A DNA stretch of 58,866 bases from an uncultured Lachnospiraceae bacterium (GCA_948470335.1 CAOKOL010000027.1:1-58866); one strand, 5' to 3'. Shown: positions 6,753 to 15,592, numbered from the stretch's first letter. The notes: generated by a model not told the origin, from the letters alone. Translations and numbers: made by a program.

Positions 6753-7724
6753 ATGATGTCTGTTGACGATTTGGGAAATAAAGTTATGGAAGGAAAGGAG
6801 ATCACCAGGGAGGAGGCGCTCTGGCTGTATGAGCAGCCCGTGGAGGAAGTGAGCGAAAAGGCGGATGAGATCCGGGCTCATTGCTGTTCCAACGGTTTTG
6901 ATCTCTGCACCATTATCAACGGAAAAAGCGGCCGGTGTTCGGAAAACTGCCGTTTCTGTGCCCAGTCGTCCCACAGCCGCACGGACGCGAAAGAATATCC
7001 CCTGCTTTCGCCGGAGGAAATCACGGCTCAGGCAAAGCTTTATGAGAAACAGGGCGCGCTGCGCTACTCCATTGTCACATCGGGGAAACGGCTTTCTGCT
7101 TTGGAGGTGGAACGGATGTGCGGGGCCGTGCGGCAGATCCGCAGGGATACCGGGCTTTCGGTCTGCGTTTCCTTCGGCCTGCTGAACGAGGAACAGTACC
7201 GGAAGCTGAAAGATGCCGGCGTGACCAGGGTACATAACAATCTGGAAACCTCCCGGCGGAATTTTTTCAATGTCTGTACGACCCATACCTTTGACGATAA
7301 AATAGATGCCATCCGGGCCGCGCAGTCCGCCGGGCTGTCGGTGTGCAGCGGCGGGATTATGGGGCTGGGGGAGACGGCGGAGGACCGGATCGACATGGCC
7401 CTGACTCTGCGGGAACTGGGAATCAAAAGTGTGCCTGTCAATATGCTGAATCCGATTCCCGGCACTCCTTTTGCGCGGAACCAGAGAATGACCGGGGCAG
7501 ATATGCGGCGGATTGTGGCAGTATACCGGTTTATTCTGCCGGATGCCGCCATCCGTCTGGCCGGAGGCCGGGGGCTGCTTCCGGATAAGGGCCGGGCCTG
7601 CTTCCGGTCGGGGGCTAATGCCGCTATTTCCGGGGATATGCTGACCACGGCGGGGATTACGGTGGAGACGGACAGAAGATTGCTGAGAGAACTGGGGTAT
7701 GAGGTGAGGTACGATCATGAGTAA
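6753..7724 (+). CDS. bioB: BioB: biotin synthase (radical SAM)
   Basis: The protein is 323 residues with the radical-SAM cysteine motif CSENCRFC followed by AQSS, typical of BioB. It inserts sulfur into dethiobiotin to form biotin, using a 4Fe-4S cluster plus an auxiliary cluster as sulfur donor. Motifs RVHNNLETS and SGGIMGLGET are as expected. GGGAGAG precedes ATG 6753. Its end overlaps bioD by 8 bases, so the two are translationally coupled. Confidence 0.95.
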   Translation: MMSVDDLGNKVMEGKEITREEALWLYEQPVEEVSEKADEIRAHCCSNGFDLCTIINGKSGRCSENCRFCAQSSHSRTDAKEYPLLSPEEITAQAKLYEKQGALRYSIVTSGKRLSALEVERMCGAVRQIRRDTGLSVCVSFGLLNEEQYRKLKDAGVTRVHNNLETSRRNFFNVCTTHTFDDKIDAIRAAQSAGLSVCSGGIMGLGETAEDRIDMALTLRELGIKSVPVNMLNPIPGTPFARNQRMTGADMRRIVAVYRFILPDAAIRLAGGRGLLPDKGRACFRSGANAAISGDMLTTAGITVETDRRLLRELGYEVRYDHE

Positions 7725-8400
7725 AGGATTGTTTATTACAGGGACGGGAACCGATATCGGAAAAACTTATGTATCTGCACTGATTGTAAAAAAGCTGAAG
7801 GAAAGCGGTGTTTCCGCCGCCTATTTTAAGGCGGTGCTCAGCGGAAATGAGCGGAGGAAGGACGGCAGTCTGGTTCCCGGAGACGCACTCTATGTGAAAA
7901 TGGTTTCGGGAATCGATCAGCCGCTGGCGGAAATGTGTCCTTATATTTATGAGCGTGCCGTCTCTCCCCATCTGGCCTCCAGAATCGAGGGAAATCCGGT
8001 CCGGATGGAGCGGGTGCTTGCGTGTTTCCGGTCGGTGTGCGGGAAATATGAGTATATCACCATGGAGGGCTCGGGCGGCATTCTCTGTCCCATCTGTTTT
8101 GACGAAGTAAGAATCTGGCTGCCGGACGTGATCAAAGCCTGCGGTCTGGGCTGTCTGCTGGTGGCGGACGCCGGCCTGGGCACGATTAATGACGTGGGCC
8201 TGACCGCATTTTATATGAAATCCCATGAGATTCCCCTGAAAGGAATTATTTTCAACCATTTCCGGCCGGGAGACAGGATGCAGGAGGATAATATAAAAAT
8301 GTGCGAATATCTGACCGGAGTGAAAGTGGTGGCCTGTGTGAAAGATGGGGACAGGGAGCTGGATATTTCGGAGGAACTGCTGAAATCGCTGTATGCGTAG
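7717..8400 (+). CDS. bioD: BioD: dethiobiotin synthetase
   Basis: This 227-residue P-loop enzyme closes the ureido ring of 7,8-diaminopelargonate using ATP and CO2. The Walker A is TGTGTDIGKTYV near the N-terminus, followed by the substrate lysine region YFKAVLSGN, and MEGSGGILCP matches the family's ligand loop. The canonical KPVxxG is replaced by KAVLSG. It overlaps bioB and is followed 33 bases later by bioA. Confidence 0.92.
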   Translation: MSKGLFITGTGTDIGKTYVSALIVKKLKESGVSAAYFKAVLSGNERRKDGSLVPGDALYVKMVSGIDQPLAEMCPYIYERAVSPHLASRIEGNPVRMERVLACFRSVCGKYEYITMEGSGGILCPICFDEVRIWLPDVIKACGLGCLLVADAGLGTINDVGLTAFYMKSHEIPLKGIIFNHFRPGDRMQEDNIKMCEYLTGVKVVACVKDGDRELDISEELLKSLYA

Positions 8401-8432
8401 AAAAAGCCGCAAAAGGATAATAGGAGTTTGAT

Positions 8433-9632
8433 ATGATCTGGTATCCCTATGAACAGATGAAAACAATGAACCCTCCTTACAGAATCACGGACGCCCAGGG
8501 TGTCTACCTGTATACGGAGGATCAGAAGCTGATTGATTCCATATCCTCCTGGTGGAGCATGATCCACGGTTACAGGCATCCGGCGCTGACAAGGGCCATT
8601 GTCTCCCAGGCGGAGAAATTTTCCCATGTAATGCTGGGCGGGCTGACCCATGAGCCGGCCCGGAAGCTGGCCGAAAAACTGAAAAACTGGCTGCCCGGCG
8701 ACCTGGACTATTCCTTCTTTTCCGACTCCGGCAGCGTGGCCGTGGAGGTGGCGCTGAAAATGGCGCTGCAATATTATATGAACCGGGGAGAAAAACGGCG
8801 CACAAAGATTCTCGCGCTGGAATATGCCTATCACGGAGATACTTTTAAAACCATGGAGGTAGGGGACGACGAGGATTATCATTTTGTGTTAAACGCCTAT
8901 GGTCCAAGCCGGTCCGTCATACATATTCCCACCGACATCAAAGCGCTTGAAACCGCTTTTGCGGCGCATCATGAAGAACTGAACTGTTTGATTGCGGAGC
9001 CGCTTTTGCAGGGAGCCGGCGGAATGCGGATGTATGATATCTCTTTCCTGAAACGGGCCAGAGAGCTCTGCGACCATTACGGCGTCCTGCTGATTTTTGA
9101 CGAGGTAGCCACAGGATTCGGGCGGACCGGAAACCGGTTTGTGGCCGACCTGGTTCTGCCGGATATTCTGGTTCTGGGGAAAGCGCTGACCGGGGGATAT
9201 ATCGGTCATGCGGTGACGGTGGCCAGTAAAAAGGTATTTGAAGGCTTTTACGACGACAATCCGCAGCATGCCCTGATGCACGGCCCCACCTTTATGGGAA
9301 ATGCTCTGGCCTGTGCCGTGGCGTTAAAATCTATCGAACTGTTTGAATGCCAGGATTATATGGCAAAAATCCGCCGGATTGAAAAAATCACCCGCCGGGA
9401 GCTGGAGGGCTTTTCCGATCCCCGCATCAGAGAAATCCGGATTATGGGGGGCTGTGTCTGCCTGGAGGTGAAAGAGGCCGGAATTCTGAAAGGATACCAG
9501 CAGTTTGCATATGAGCGGGGGGTATTTGCCAGGCCGTTTCTGAATTATCTCTATGCCATGGTGCCTTATGTGATTCGGGAGCAGGAGCTGGTCAGAGTGC
9601 TGGATACGATGAAAGCATGGTTTCTGCGATAA
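8433..9632 (+). CDS. bioA: BioA: adenosylmethionine-8-amino-7-oxononanoate aminotransferase
   Basis: This 399-residue fold-type I class III aminotransferase makes 7,8-diaminopelargonate from KAPA. The N-terminal motif SSWWSMIHGYRHP is typical of BioA, as are IFDEVATGFGRTG and the PLP lysine in LGKALTGGYIGHA. It is slightly shorter than most BioA (about 420-430). It is the last gene of the biotin operon; bioF and pimelate-forming genes are absent here, so KAPA must come from a locus elsewhere or from outside. Confidence 0.93.
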   Translation: MIWYPYEQMKTMNPPYRITDAQGVYLYTEDQKLIDSISSWWSMIHGYRHPALTRAIVSQAEKFSHVMLGGLTHEPARKLAEKLKNWLPGDLDYSFFSDSGSVAVEVALKMALQYYMNRGEKRRTKILALEYAYHGDTFKTMEVGDDEDYHFVLNAYGPSRSVIHIPTDIKALETAFAAHHEELNCLIAEPLLQGAGGMRMYDISFLKRARELCDHYGVLLIFDEVATGFGRTGNRFVADLVLPDILVLGKALTGGYIGHAVTVASKKVFEGFYDDNPQHALMHGPTFMGNALACAVALKSIELFECQDYMAKIRRIEKITRRELEGFSDPRIREIRIMGGCVCLEVKEAGILKGYQQFAYERGVFARPFLNYLYAMVPYVIREQELVRVLDTMKAWFLR

Positions 9633-9657
9633 CCGGTCCGCGGTCAGAAAACCAAAC

Positions 9658-9685
9658 TTGACATTGCCTGACGGCATGATATAAT
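9658..9685 (+). promoter_or_regulatory. queT promoter
   Basis: TTGACA (9658-9663), 16 bases, TATAAT (9680-9685), with TG one base before the -10. It lies 26 bases after bioA, so queT is a separate unit with a 150-base leader. Confidence 0.8.
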
Positions 9686-9788
9686 GTGTGCGTAGGTGAT
9701 GAGCAGTGCCAGACCGCAGAAGAAGGGAACGACTGCCGGATTTGTCGGTCCGTATTCTGTCAGGGGGCCTGCCCGGCCGACTGCATTA

Positions 9789-9830
9789 CGTGAGTTCGAA
9801 ACCATCCTCACGGAAAAAACAAAACTAAGG
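9789..9830 (+). promoter_or_regulatory. preQ1-I riboswitch
   Basis: The stem CGTGAG/CTCACG encloses a loop beginning TTCGAAACC and is followed by an A-rich tail ending ACTAAGG. This matches the preQ1 class I layout: short P1, a TTCnA loop, then AAAAAACTAAGG. The CTAAGGAG tail is the ribosome binding site of queT, so ligand binding would hide it and block translation. The tail carries four more bases than the common consensus (AAAAAACAAAACTAA). Confidence 0.82.
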
Positions 9831-9840
9831 AGAGTGTACG

Positions 9841-10335
9841 ATGAAAACAAAATTTGACGACAGGAAAACCAAGGAGATTGTCCTGGGGGCCGTGATTGCC
9901 GCGCTGTATGTGGCGCTGACGCTGCCATTTGCGCCGATTGCCTACGGGCCGGTGCAGTTTCGGATTTCGGAGGCGCTGACGGTTCTGCCTTATTTTACGC
10001 CGGCTGCGGTGCCGGGAGTGACGCTTGGCTGTCTTCTGTCCAACATTCTGATGGGCTCGCCGCTGCCGGATATCGTGTTCGGGACGATTGCCACCCTGAT
10101 CGGCGCCATCTTTTCTTACCGGCTGCGGGTACATAAATATCTGGTCTGCGTGCCGCCCATCGTGGCCAATGCGCTGATTATCCCGTGGGTGCTGAAATTT
10201 GCCTACGGCGTGCCGGATCTGGTGCCGGTTATGATGTTTACCGTGGGGCTTGGCGAAGTGCTGGCGGTGGGTGTTCTGGGGAATATCTTCCTGCTTTCTC
10301 TGGAACGGTGCAGGAAGATGCTGTTTCAGAATTAA
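9841..10335 (+). CDS. queT: QueT-type queuosine precursor transporter
   Basis: This 164-residue membrane protein matches the QueT (COG4708) family: IAALYVALTLPFAPIAYGPV, FRISEALTVLPYFTPAAVPG and GCLLSNILMG are characteristic. It is the substrate-binding subunit of an ECF transporter that imports a queuosine precursor such as preQ1 or queuine. The ATG follows AAGGAG, which is part of the preQ1-I riboswitch. A strong terminator follows, so the gene is monocistronic. No queuosine synthesis genes are visible nearby. Confidence 0.93.
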   Translation: MKTKFDDRKTKEIVLGAVIAALYVALTLPFAPIAYGPVQFRISEALTVLPYFTPAAVPGVTLGCLLSNILMGSPLPDIVFGTIATLIGAIFSYRLRVHKYLVCVPPIVANALIIPWVLKFAYGVPDLVPVMMFTVGLGEVLAVGVLGNIFLLSLERCRKMLFQN

Positions 10336-10394
10336 CGCCTGTCTCTATGGCTGCCTGAACGTTCCACAGGGAATGTTTCCGTTATGAAAGGATT

Positions 10395-10447
10395 CGGCCC
10401 GGGGAAGATGAAAAAAATCATCTTTCCCGGGCCGATTGATTTTTTTT
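10395..10447 (+). terminator. Terminator after queT
   Basis: The stem CGGCCCGGG-g-AAGAT pairs with ATCTT-t-CCCGGGCCG and is followed, after a few bases, by a run of T. Confidence 0.88.
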
Positions 10448-10511
10448 CGGTTTCATTATAATATAATAAAGATGGAAAACAATGACTTTTAGGAAAAGGG
10501 GACGAAAAAAG

Positions 10512-11903
10512 ATGTATTACATAAATTTCAGCCATCCGGAATATATTCATTTTATGGGTATCGGCGGGATCAGTATGAGCGGTCTGGCGGAGATTCTTCT
10601 GGACCGGGGATTCCGGATCAGCGGTTCGGATATGAGAGAATCTGAGATTACGGAGCATCTGAGGAAAAAGGGCGCCGAAATTATGATTGGCCAGAAAGCG
10701 GAGAATATCCGTCCGGATATGAAAGCCGTCGTTTATACCGCGGCCATTCATACGGACAATCAGGAGTATCAGGCGGCTTTGTCAGCCGGCATTCCCATGA
10801 TGAGCCGGGCGGAGCTTCTGGGGCAGTTGATGAAAAATTACGGCGAGGCGGTGGCTGTTTCGGGCACCCACGGGAAAACCACCACCACCTCCATGCTGAC
10901 GGAGATTCTTCTGGCTGCGGCCAAAGACCCCACCATCTCCGTGGGCGGCATGCTGGACAGCATCGGGGGAAATGTGCGAATCGGCAGGTCAGACTGCTTT
11001 GTGACGGAGGCATGTGAATATACCAATAGTTTTCTATCCTTTTATCCCACGGTTGCGGCGGTTCTGAATGTGAAGGAGGACCATCTGGACTATTTTAAAG
11101 ATCTTGCGGATATCCGCCGGTCCTTCCGCCGCTTTATGGAACTGGTGCCCTCTCATGGCAGCGTGGTGGTCAATGATGAGATTGAGGGGCTGGAAACGCT
11201 GACGGAGGGACTTTCCTGCAATGTGATTCGCTTCGGACAGAAGCCGGACAGTCAGTTTCATGCCGCGGATGTGATTTACGACCGGAACGGATGCCCCTCT
11301 TTTGTTTTGCAGGATACCCGCCAGGCGGCGCCGGTCTGTTTTGAACGGATTGCTTTAAAGGTTCCCGGCGCGCATAATCTGGCGGATGCCCTGGCGGCGG
11401 CGGCGCTGGCTTTTGTTCTGGATATTCCGTTTGTCCATATCAAGGCCGGACTGGAACAGTTTCAGGGCGTTCACAGGCGTTTTGAACATAAAGGGGATGT
11501 GGCCGGCATTACGGTAATTGACGACTACTCCCATCATCCCGATGAAATCAATGCGGCGCTGGCGGCAGCGAAGCGCTGTTCCTATCATGAGCTGTGGTGT
11601 GTGTTTCAGCCCCATACATACACCAGAACAAAGGCTTTTCTCCATGAATTTGCCCAGGCGCTGTCAGCGGCGGACCATGTGATTCTGGCCGACATCTATC
11701 CGGCCAGGGAGACAGATACGCTGGGGGTAAGTTCCGAAGATATCCACAGGCTGCTGGTGAAAACGGGGGTGGATTCTCATTACCTTCCCACCTTTGAACA
11801 GATTGAATCGTTTGTTCGAAAGACCTGCAGACCCGGCGACATGCTGATTACCATGGGCGCAGGGGATGTGGTAAAGGTAGGGGAGGATCTGCTGAAGCAA
11901 TAA
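10512..11903 (+). CDS. murC: MurC: UDP-N-acetylmuramate--L-alanine ligase
   Basis: The 463-residue enzyme catalyses the first amino-acid addition to the peptidoglycan precursor in the cytoplasm. It shows the N-terminal Rossmann motif FMGIGGISMSGLAEIL, the ATP loop SGTHGKTTTTSM, the metal/substrate motif EACEY and the C-terminal DDYSHHPDEI. ATG 10512 is chosen because it starts at the conserved IHFMGIGG region and is preceded by GGAAAAGGGG; an ATG 30 bases upstream is less likely. TATAAT-like sequences lie at 10457-10467. It is followed by the DnaA-box cluster. Confidence 0.95.
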   Translation: MYYINFSHPEYIHFMGIGGISMSGLAEILLDRGFRISGSDMRESEITEHLRKKGAEIMIGQKAENIRPDMKAVVYTAAIHTDNQEYQAALSAGIPMMSRAELLGQLMKNYGEAVAVSGTHGKTTTTSMLTEILLAAAKDPTISVGGMLDSIGGNVRIGRSDCFVTEACEYTNSFLSFYPTVAAVLNVKEDHLDYFKDLADIRRSFRRFMELVPSHGSVVVNDEIEGLETLTEGLSCNVIRFGQKPDSQFHAADVIYDRNGCPSFVLQDTRQAAPVCFERIALKVPGAHNLADALAAAALAFVLDIPFVHIKAGLEQFQGVHRRFEHKGDVAGITVIDDYSHHPDEINAALAAAKRCSYHELWCVFQPHTYTRTKAFLHEFAQALSAADHVILADIYPARETDTLGVSSEDIHRLLVKTGVDSHYLPTFEQIESFVRKTCRPGDMLITMGAGDVVKVGEDLLKQ

Positions 11904-11917
11904 TTTTTCAAATTTTT

Positions 11918-12153
11918 TTATCCACCGTCAGCAAAGCCCATATTTACTGGGAATCTGACGAGTTATCCACAATATCCACATTTTTATCCACATTCTCTGC
12001 CGGATAAATATGTGGATATTTTTTTTCTCCATCCGGATCAGACAAAAAGTCCGGAGTATCAGCAGTAATCAGGTGTTTTAGATTTTTTTCGACTTTGGCT
12101 GACCGCAAAATTTGCAGATTATCCACATTATCCACAATTGGCAGTGTGGATAA
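11918..12153. other. DnaA-box cluster
   Basis: Five perfect TTATCCACA boxes lie at 11963, 11984, 12119 and 12128 (plus strand) and 12145-12153 (minus strand). One-mismatch boxes lie at 11918 (TTATCCACC), 11972 (ATATCCACA) and 12011-12019 (minus, ATATCCACA). Two pairs abut end to end (11963/11972 and 12119/12128). The sequence between them is AT-rich with T runs. It occupies the gap between murC and the dnaD-dnaI pair, so it could titrate DnaA, regulate these genes or act as part of an origin. Confidence 0.88.
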
Positions 12154-12181
12154 TAAACTGATTCTCTTTTTTGGGAGAACA

Positions 12182-12190
12182 TGATATAAT
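12182..12190 (+). promoter_or_regulatory. Extended -10 promoter of dnaD-dnaI
   Basis: TG-A-TATAAT (-10 at 12185-12190) is an extended -10 without an obvious -35, 29 bases after the last DnaA box. The same TGATATAAT core is used for queT and the S1-protein gene. Confidence 0.6.
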
Positions 12191-12245
12191 GTCCGCGTAA
12201 GCAATGAACAGTTATTTGTTTTTATTCTAAGCAGGGAAGGAGCGG

Positions 12246-13331
12246 ATGTCTGAATTGAAGCTGCGCAATGAATGGAAACCGGATGTCGTTGCGGTATCCG
12301 GGGATTTTATTGATTATTATATGCCTCAGGCCAGCGGTGAATTTGTGAAGGTATACCTGAGTCTGCTTAGAAATATGGAAAAAGGCGGAAGTGAGCTGAC
12401 CGTCTCCGGCCTGGCGGATTCTCTGAACCACACGGAGAAGGATGTGGTCCGGGCGCTGAAATACTGGGAGCGGATGCAGCTTCTGCGGCTGGGCTATGAG
12501 GGAGAGGAACTGAACGATATTGTCCTGACAGCGCCGCCAGAGAAAAAGTATGCGGAAGAAAAGGTCCGGCCGGCTGTTTCGGAAGAAGAAAAGAGTCTGT
12601 CGGATATTGGGGAAACAGGACGCCCGCCGGCGGTTTCCGGACAAAAATCTCCGGAGCAGCCCGCAAAAGATCCTCTTTCTTTAAAACGGCTGGAAGGAGA
12701 CGGGGAGTTTAAACAGTTGTTATTTGTGGCCGGCCAGTACATAGGCGCGCCGCTGACCAGAAAAGACTGCGACGCGTTTGCCTATTTATATGACCAGCTT
12801 AAGCAGCCGGCGGAATTTCTGGAATATCTGATCGAATACTGTGTTTCCATGGGGCATAAAAGCGTGCGCTATATGGAGACGGTGGCGCTGGATCTGCACA
12901 AAAGAGGGGTGGCGACGGTGGAGCAGGCCAAGGCGGCTCTGCCTGCCATGAAAAAGGATCATTATGCCGTGATGAAGGCATTTGGCTTAAACAGCCGTCA
13001 GCCGGCTCCGGGGGAAAGGCAGATGATGGACAAATGGTTTTCTGTCTACGGGTTTTCCCGGGAGATGGTGCTGGAAGCCTGCGGCCGAACCATGTCGGCC
13101 ATTCACAGGCCCAGTTTTGAATATACGGATAAAATTTTGGAATCCTGGAAGGAAAAGGGTGTTAAAGTTCCGTCGGACGTAAAAGCGCTGGATGAGAAGC
13201 GGAGCCGGGAAAAGGGAAAGAAGCCTGTGCGGGTGACGGAGAGAAAGACGCCGATCCGCTCCAACCAGTTTCACAATTTTGAACAGAGAGAGTATGATTT
13301 TGATGAGTTGATGCGGAAGATCAACGGTTAG
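12246..13331 (+). CDS. DnaD-domain primosomal protein
   Basis: The protein is 361 residues. The N-terminal 85 residues form a winged-helix region (ELTVSGLADSLNHTEKDVVR) as in DnaD/DnaB of Firmicutes. The C-terminal half contains DnaD-like helical domains and the conserved tail NQFHNFEQREYDFDELMRKI. These proteins remodel origin or fork DNA and help load replicative helicase. The gene immediately precedes the dnaI-like loader (15 bases), forming a helicase-loading operon controlled from the DnaA-box region. The ATG follows GGAAGGAGCG. Confidence 0.88.
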   Translation: MSELKLRNEWKPDVVAVSGDFIDYYMPQASGEFVKVYLSLLRNMEKGGSELTVSGLADSLNHTEKDVVRALKYWERMQLLRLGYEGEELNDIVLTAPPEKKYAEEKVRPAVSEEEKSLSDIGETGRPPAVSGQKSPEQPAKDPLSLKRLEGDGEFKQLLFVAGQYIGAPLTRKDCDAFAYLYDQLKQPAEFLEYLIEYCVSMGHKSVRYMETVALDLHKRGVATVEQAKAALPAMKKDHYAVMKAFGLNSRQPAPGERQMMDKWFSVYGFSREMVLEACGRTMSAIHRPSFEYTDKILESWKEKGVKVPSDVKALDEKRSREKGKKPVRVTERKTPIRSNQFHNFEQREYDFDELMRKING

Positions 13332-13346
13332 GAAAAGAGGAAAGCA

Positions 13347-14345
13347 TTGTCATTATCAAACAGTCAGTATCAGACGATCATGCGGGAGTACAATCGAAAG
13401 CAGCTGGCGAACCGGCGCAGGCAGCAGGAACGCATCGGGCAGGTCCGAAAAAAACTTCCTCAGTATCAGGCGCTGGAGGAGGAGATTGGACTGCTGGCTT
13501 TGGAACAGGCGAAAAAACTGCTGGCGGGGGACAGAAGCGCGCTGGAGGAGCTGAAAAAGCAGATCGGCGACCGAAGGGAACAGAAGGAGATTCTGCTTCT
13601 GTCCAAAGGATTTCCGCCGGATTATCTGGACATGGATTACAGTTGTCAGGACTGTCAGGACACAGGCTATATCGGATCGGAGAAATGCCACTGTTTCCGC
13701 CAGGCCGTGGTGGATTTGCTTTATACCCAGTCCAATCTGAAAGAAATATTAAAAACGGAAAATTTCGACACTTTTTCCTATGAATGGTATGACCGGGAAC
13801 CGGAAATGGGAAAGCCAAGCCCCTATGACAATATGAGAAGAATCGTGGCGGTCTGCCAGGCGCTTACGGAAAATTTCGACCGGGAGAAGCCAAGCCTTCT
13901 GCTGACCGGTCCCGCGGGGGTGGGAAAAACTTTTCTGACCCACTGTATTGCCAGGGAACTGTTAAACCGCTGCTATTCGGTAATCTATCTGTCGGCCATC
14001 GACCTGTTCGACGTCTTTTCAAAGGAAAAATTCGATTACGGCCAGGATGAGGAGTCCGATCATATGTATCGCTACATTCTGGACTGTGATATGCTGATAA
14101 TCGACGATCTTGGGACGGAGCTGAATAATACGTTTACCACCTCTCAGTTGTTTTACTGTATGAGCGAACGGGAGAAGCGGCGCAAGCCGATGATTATTTC
14201 CACCAATCTGTCCCTGGCAGCCCTGCGGGACTGCTATTCGGAACGGATCACTTCCCGGATGATCAGCGATTACAGGATTATGGAATTGTATGGGGCGGAT
14301 ATCAGGATCAAAAAGAAGCTGAGAGAGCATGTATCCAACCAATGA
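13347..14345 (+). CDS. DnaI/DnaC-like helicase loader ATPase
   Basis: This 332-residue AAA+ protein has Walker A LLTGPAGVGKTFLTH, Walker B MLIIDDLGTE and an N-terminal domain of about 150 residues. That domain holds a zinc-binding Cys cluster (CQDCQDTGYIGSEKCHC). It belongs to the DnaI/DnaC/IstB-like loaders that deliver replicative helicase to the fork. It starts at TTG 13347 after AAAGAGGAAAG. It forms an operon with the DnaD-domain gene, which supports a housekeeping replication role rather than an insertion-sequence helper. Confidence 0.9.
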   Translation: MSLSNSQYQTIMREYNRKQLANRRRQQERIGQVRKKLPQYQALEEEIGLLALEQAKKLLAGDRSALEELKKQIGDRREQKEILLLSKGFPPDYLDMDYSCQDCQDTGYIGSEKCHCFRQAVVDLLYTQSNLKEILKTENFDTFSYEWYDREPEMGKPSPYDNMRRIVAVCQALTENFDREKPSLLLTGPAGVGKTFLTHCIARELLNRCYSVIYLSAIDLFDVFSKEKFDYGQDEESDHMYRYILDCDMLIIDDLGTELNNTFTTSQLFYCMSEREKRRKPMIISTNLSLAALRDCYSERITSRMISDYRIMELYGADIRIKKKLREHVSNQ

Positions 14346-14425
14346 ATGCGCAGAAATGTACGGGCGGACTTTTCTTTTGCATCTGTGAGATTCCGCGCGT
14401 ATAGGAAAGAAAAATGGAGGAATTT

Positions 14426-15592
14426 ATGAGAGACGAGAAGAATTATGAGACAATACCGGTAGGGCGGCTGGGTCTGATTCCGGTGGACGGATGCCAGCCT
14501 CTGGCAAAGCTGGTGGATCAGTATTTGGTGGGCTGGAGAAAAGAGCGCCTTCATGACCATAAGGAGCGGCTGATTTTTGACGGGTACGAGCGGGACAGCT
14601 ATATCATTGACGCCGATTTTCCACGGTTCGGCAGCGGGGAGGCGAAGTGTCAGCTGTCTCAGTCGATCCGGGGAGACGACCTGTTTATTCTGGTGGACGT
14701 GTGCAATTCCAGCCTGACCTATTCCATGAACGGACATATCAACCGCATGTCCCCCGACGATCATTTTCAGAATTTGAAGCGGGTGATCGCCGCGGCCAGC
14801 GGGCATGCCCGGCGGATCAACGTATTTATGCCGTTTCTGTATGAGAGCCGCCAGCACAGGAAAAACGGCAGAGAATCCATGGACTGCGCCATGGCGCTGC
14901 AGGAGCTGGTCCGCATGGGCGTGAACAATATTATCACCTTTGACGCCCATGACCCCAAGATTCAGAATGCCATCCCCCTGCACGGATTTGAAACGGTGCG
15001 CCCGGCCTATCAGTTTATCAAGTATCTGCTGAAACACGAACAGAACCTGACCATAGACAACGATCATATGATGGTGATCAGCCCCGACGAGGGCGGCATG
15101 AACCGGGCGGTATATATGGCCAATGTGCTGGGACTTGACGTGGGCATGTTCTATAAGCGCCGGGATTACTCGAAAATTATAAACGGGAGAAACCCCATTA
15201 TTTCCCATGAATTCCTTGGTTCCTCCGTGGAGGGAAAGGATGTGCTGATTATCGACGATATGATTTCTTCCGGAGACAGTATGCTGGACGTGGCGAAGGA
15301 ACTGAAAAGCAGAAAGGCCAACAAGGTATTTGTCTGTGCCACCTTCGGCCTGTTTACCGGCGGCCTGAAAAAATTCGACAGCTATTATGAAAGCGGGCTG
15401 ATCAGCCGCATTCTCACCACGAACCTGATTTATCAGACAGAGGAACTGCTGTCCAGGCCCTATTATATCAACGTGGATATGAGCAAATATATTGCCCTGC
15501 TGATTGACAATATCAACCATGATATTTCCATCAGCGAGCTGCTGGACCCGGTGGGACGGATCAACAGGCTTCTGGCCGATTACCGGAAGTGA
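14426..15592 (+). CDS. Ribose-phosphate pyrophosphokinase (PRPP synthetase-like)
   Basis: The 388-residue enzyme is expected to make PRPP from ribose 5-phosphate and ATP. The C-terminal phosphoribosyl-binding loop DVLIIDDMISSGDSM and the flexible-loop region HGRRINVFMPFLYESRQHRK-like segment (about residues 130-150) are visible. It is longer than the classical 310-residue Prs and has an extra N-terminal stretch, the form often seen in Lachnospiraceae. ATG 14426 is chosen because GGAGG precedes it by 5 bases. Confidence 0.88.
   Translation: MRDEKNYETIPVGRLGLIPVDGCQPLAKLVDQYLVGWRKERLHDHKERLIFDGYERDSYIIDADFPRFGSGEAKCQLSQSIRGDDLFILVDVCNSSLTYSMNGHINRMSPDDHFQNLKRVIAAASGHARRINVFMPFLYESRQHRKNGRESMDCAMALQELVRMGVNNIITFDAHDPKIQNAIPLHGFETVRPAYQFIKYLLKHEQNLTIDNDHMMVISPDEGGMNRAVYMANVLGLDVGMFYKRRDYSKIINGRNPIISHEFLGSSVEGKDVLIIDDMISSGDSMLDVAKELKSRKANKVFVCATFGLFTGGLKKFDSYYESGLISRILTTNLIYQTEELLSRPYYINVDMSKYIALLIDNINHDISISELLDPVGRINRLLADYRK

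Noticed and set aside
7657..8466. Long minus-strand frame across bioD
   Set aside because: Antisense to bioB, bioD and bioA, which are unambiguous; no start signal.
13347..14345. IstB-type insertion-sequence helper as an alternative to DnaI
   Set aside because: There is no transposase next to it and it forms an operon with a DnaD-domain gene; the N-terminal zinc domain fits DnaI.
14270..15520. A 416-codon minus-strand frame opposite the PRPP synthetase gene
   Set aside because: It is the shadow of a clearly identified gene; it has no family resemblance and is rich in His/Gln typical of antisense frames.
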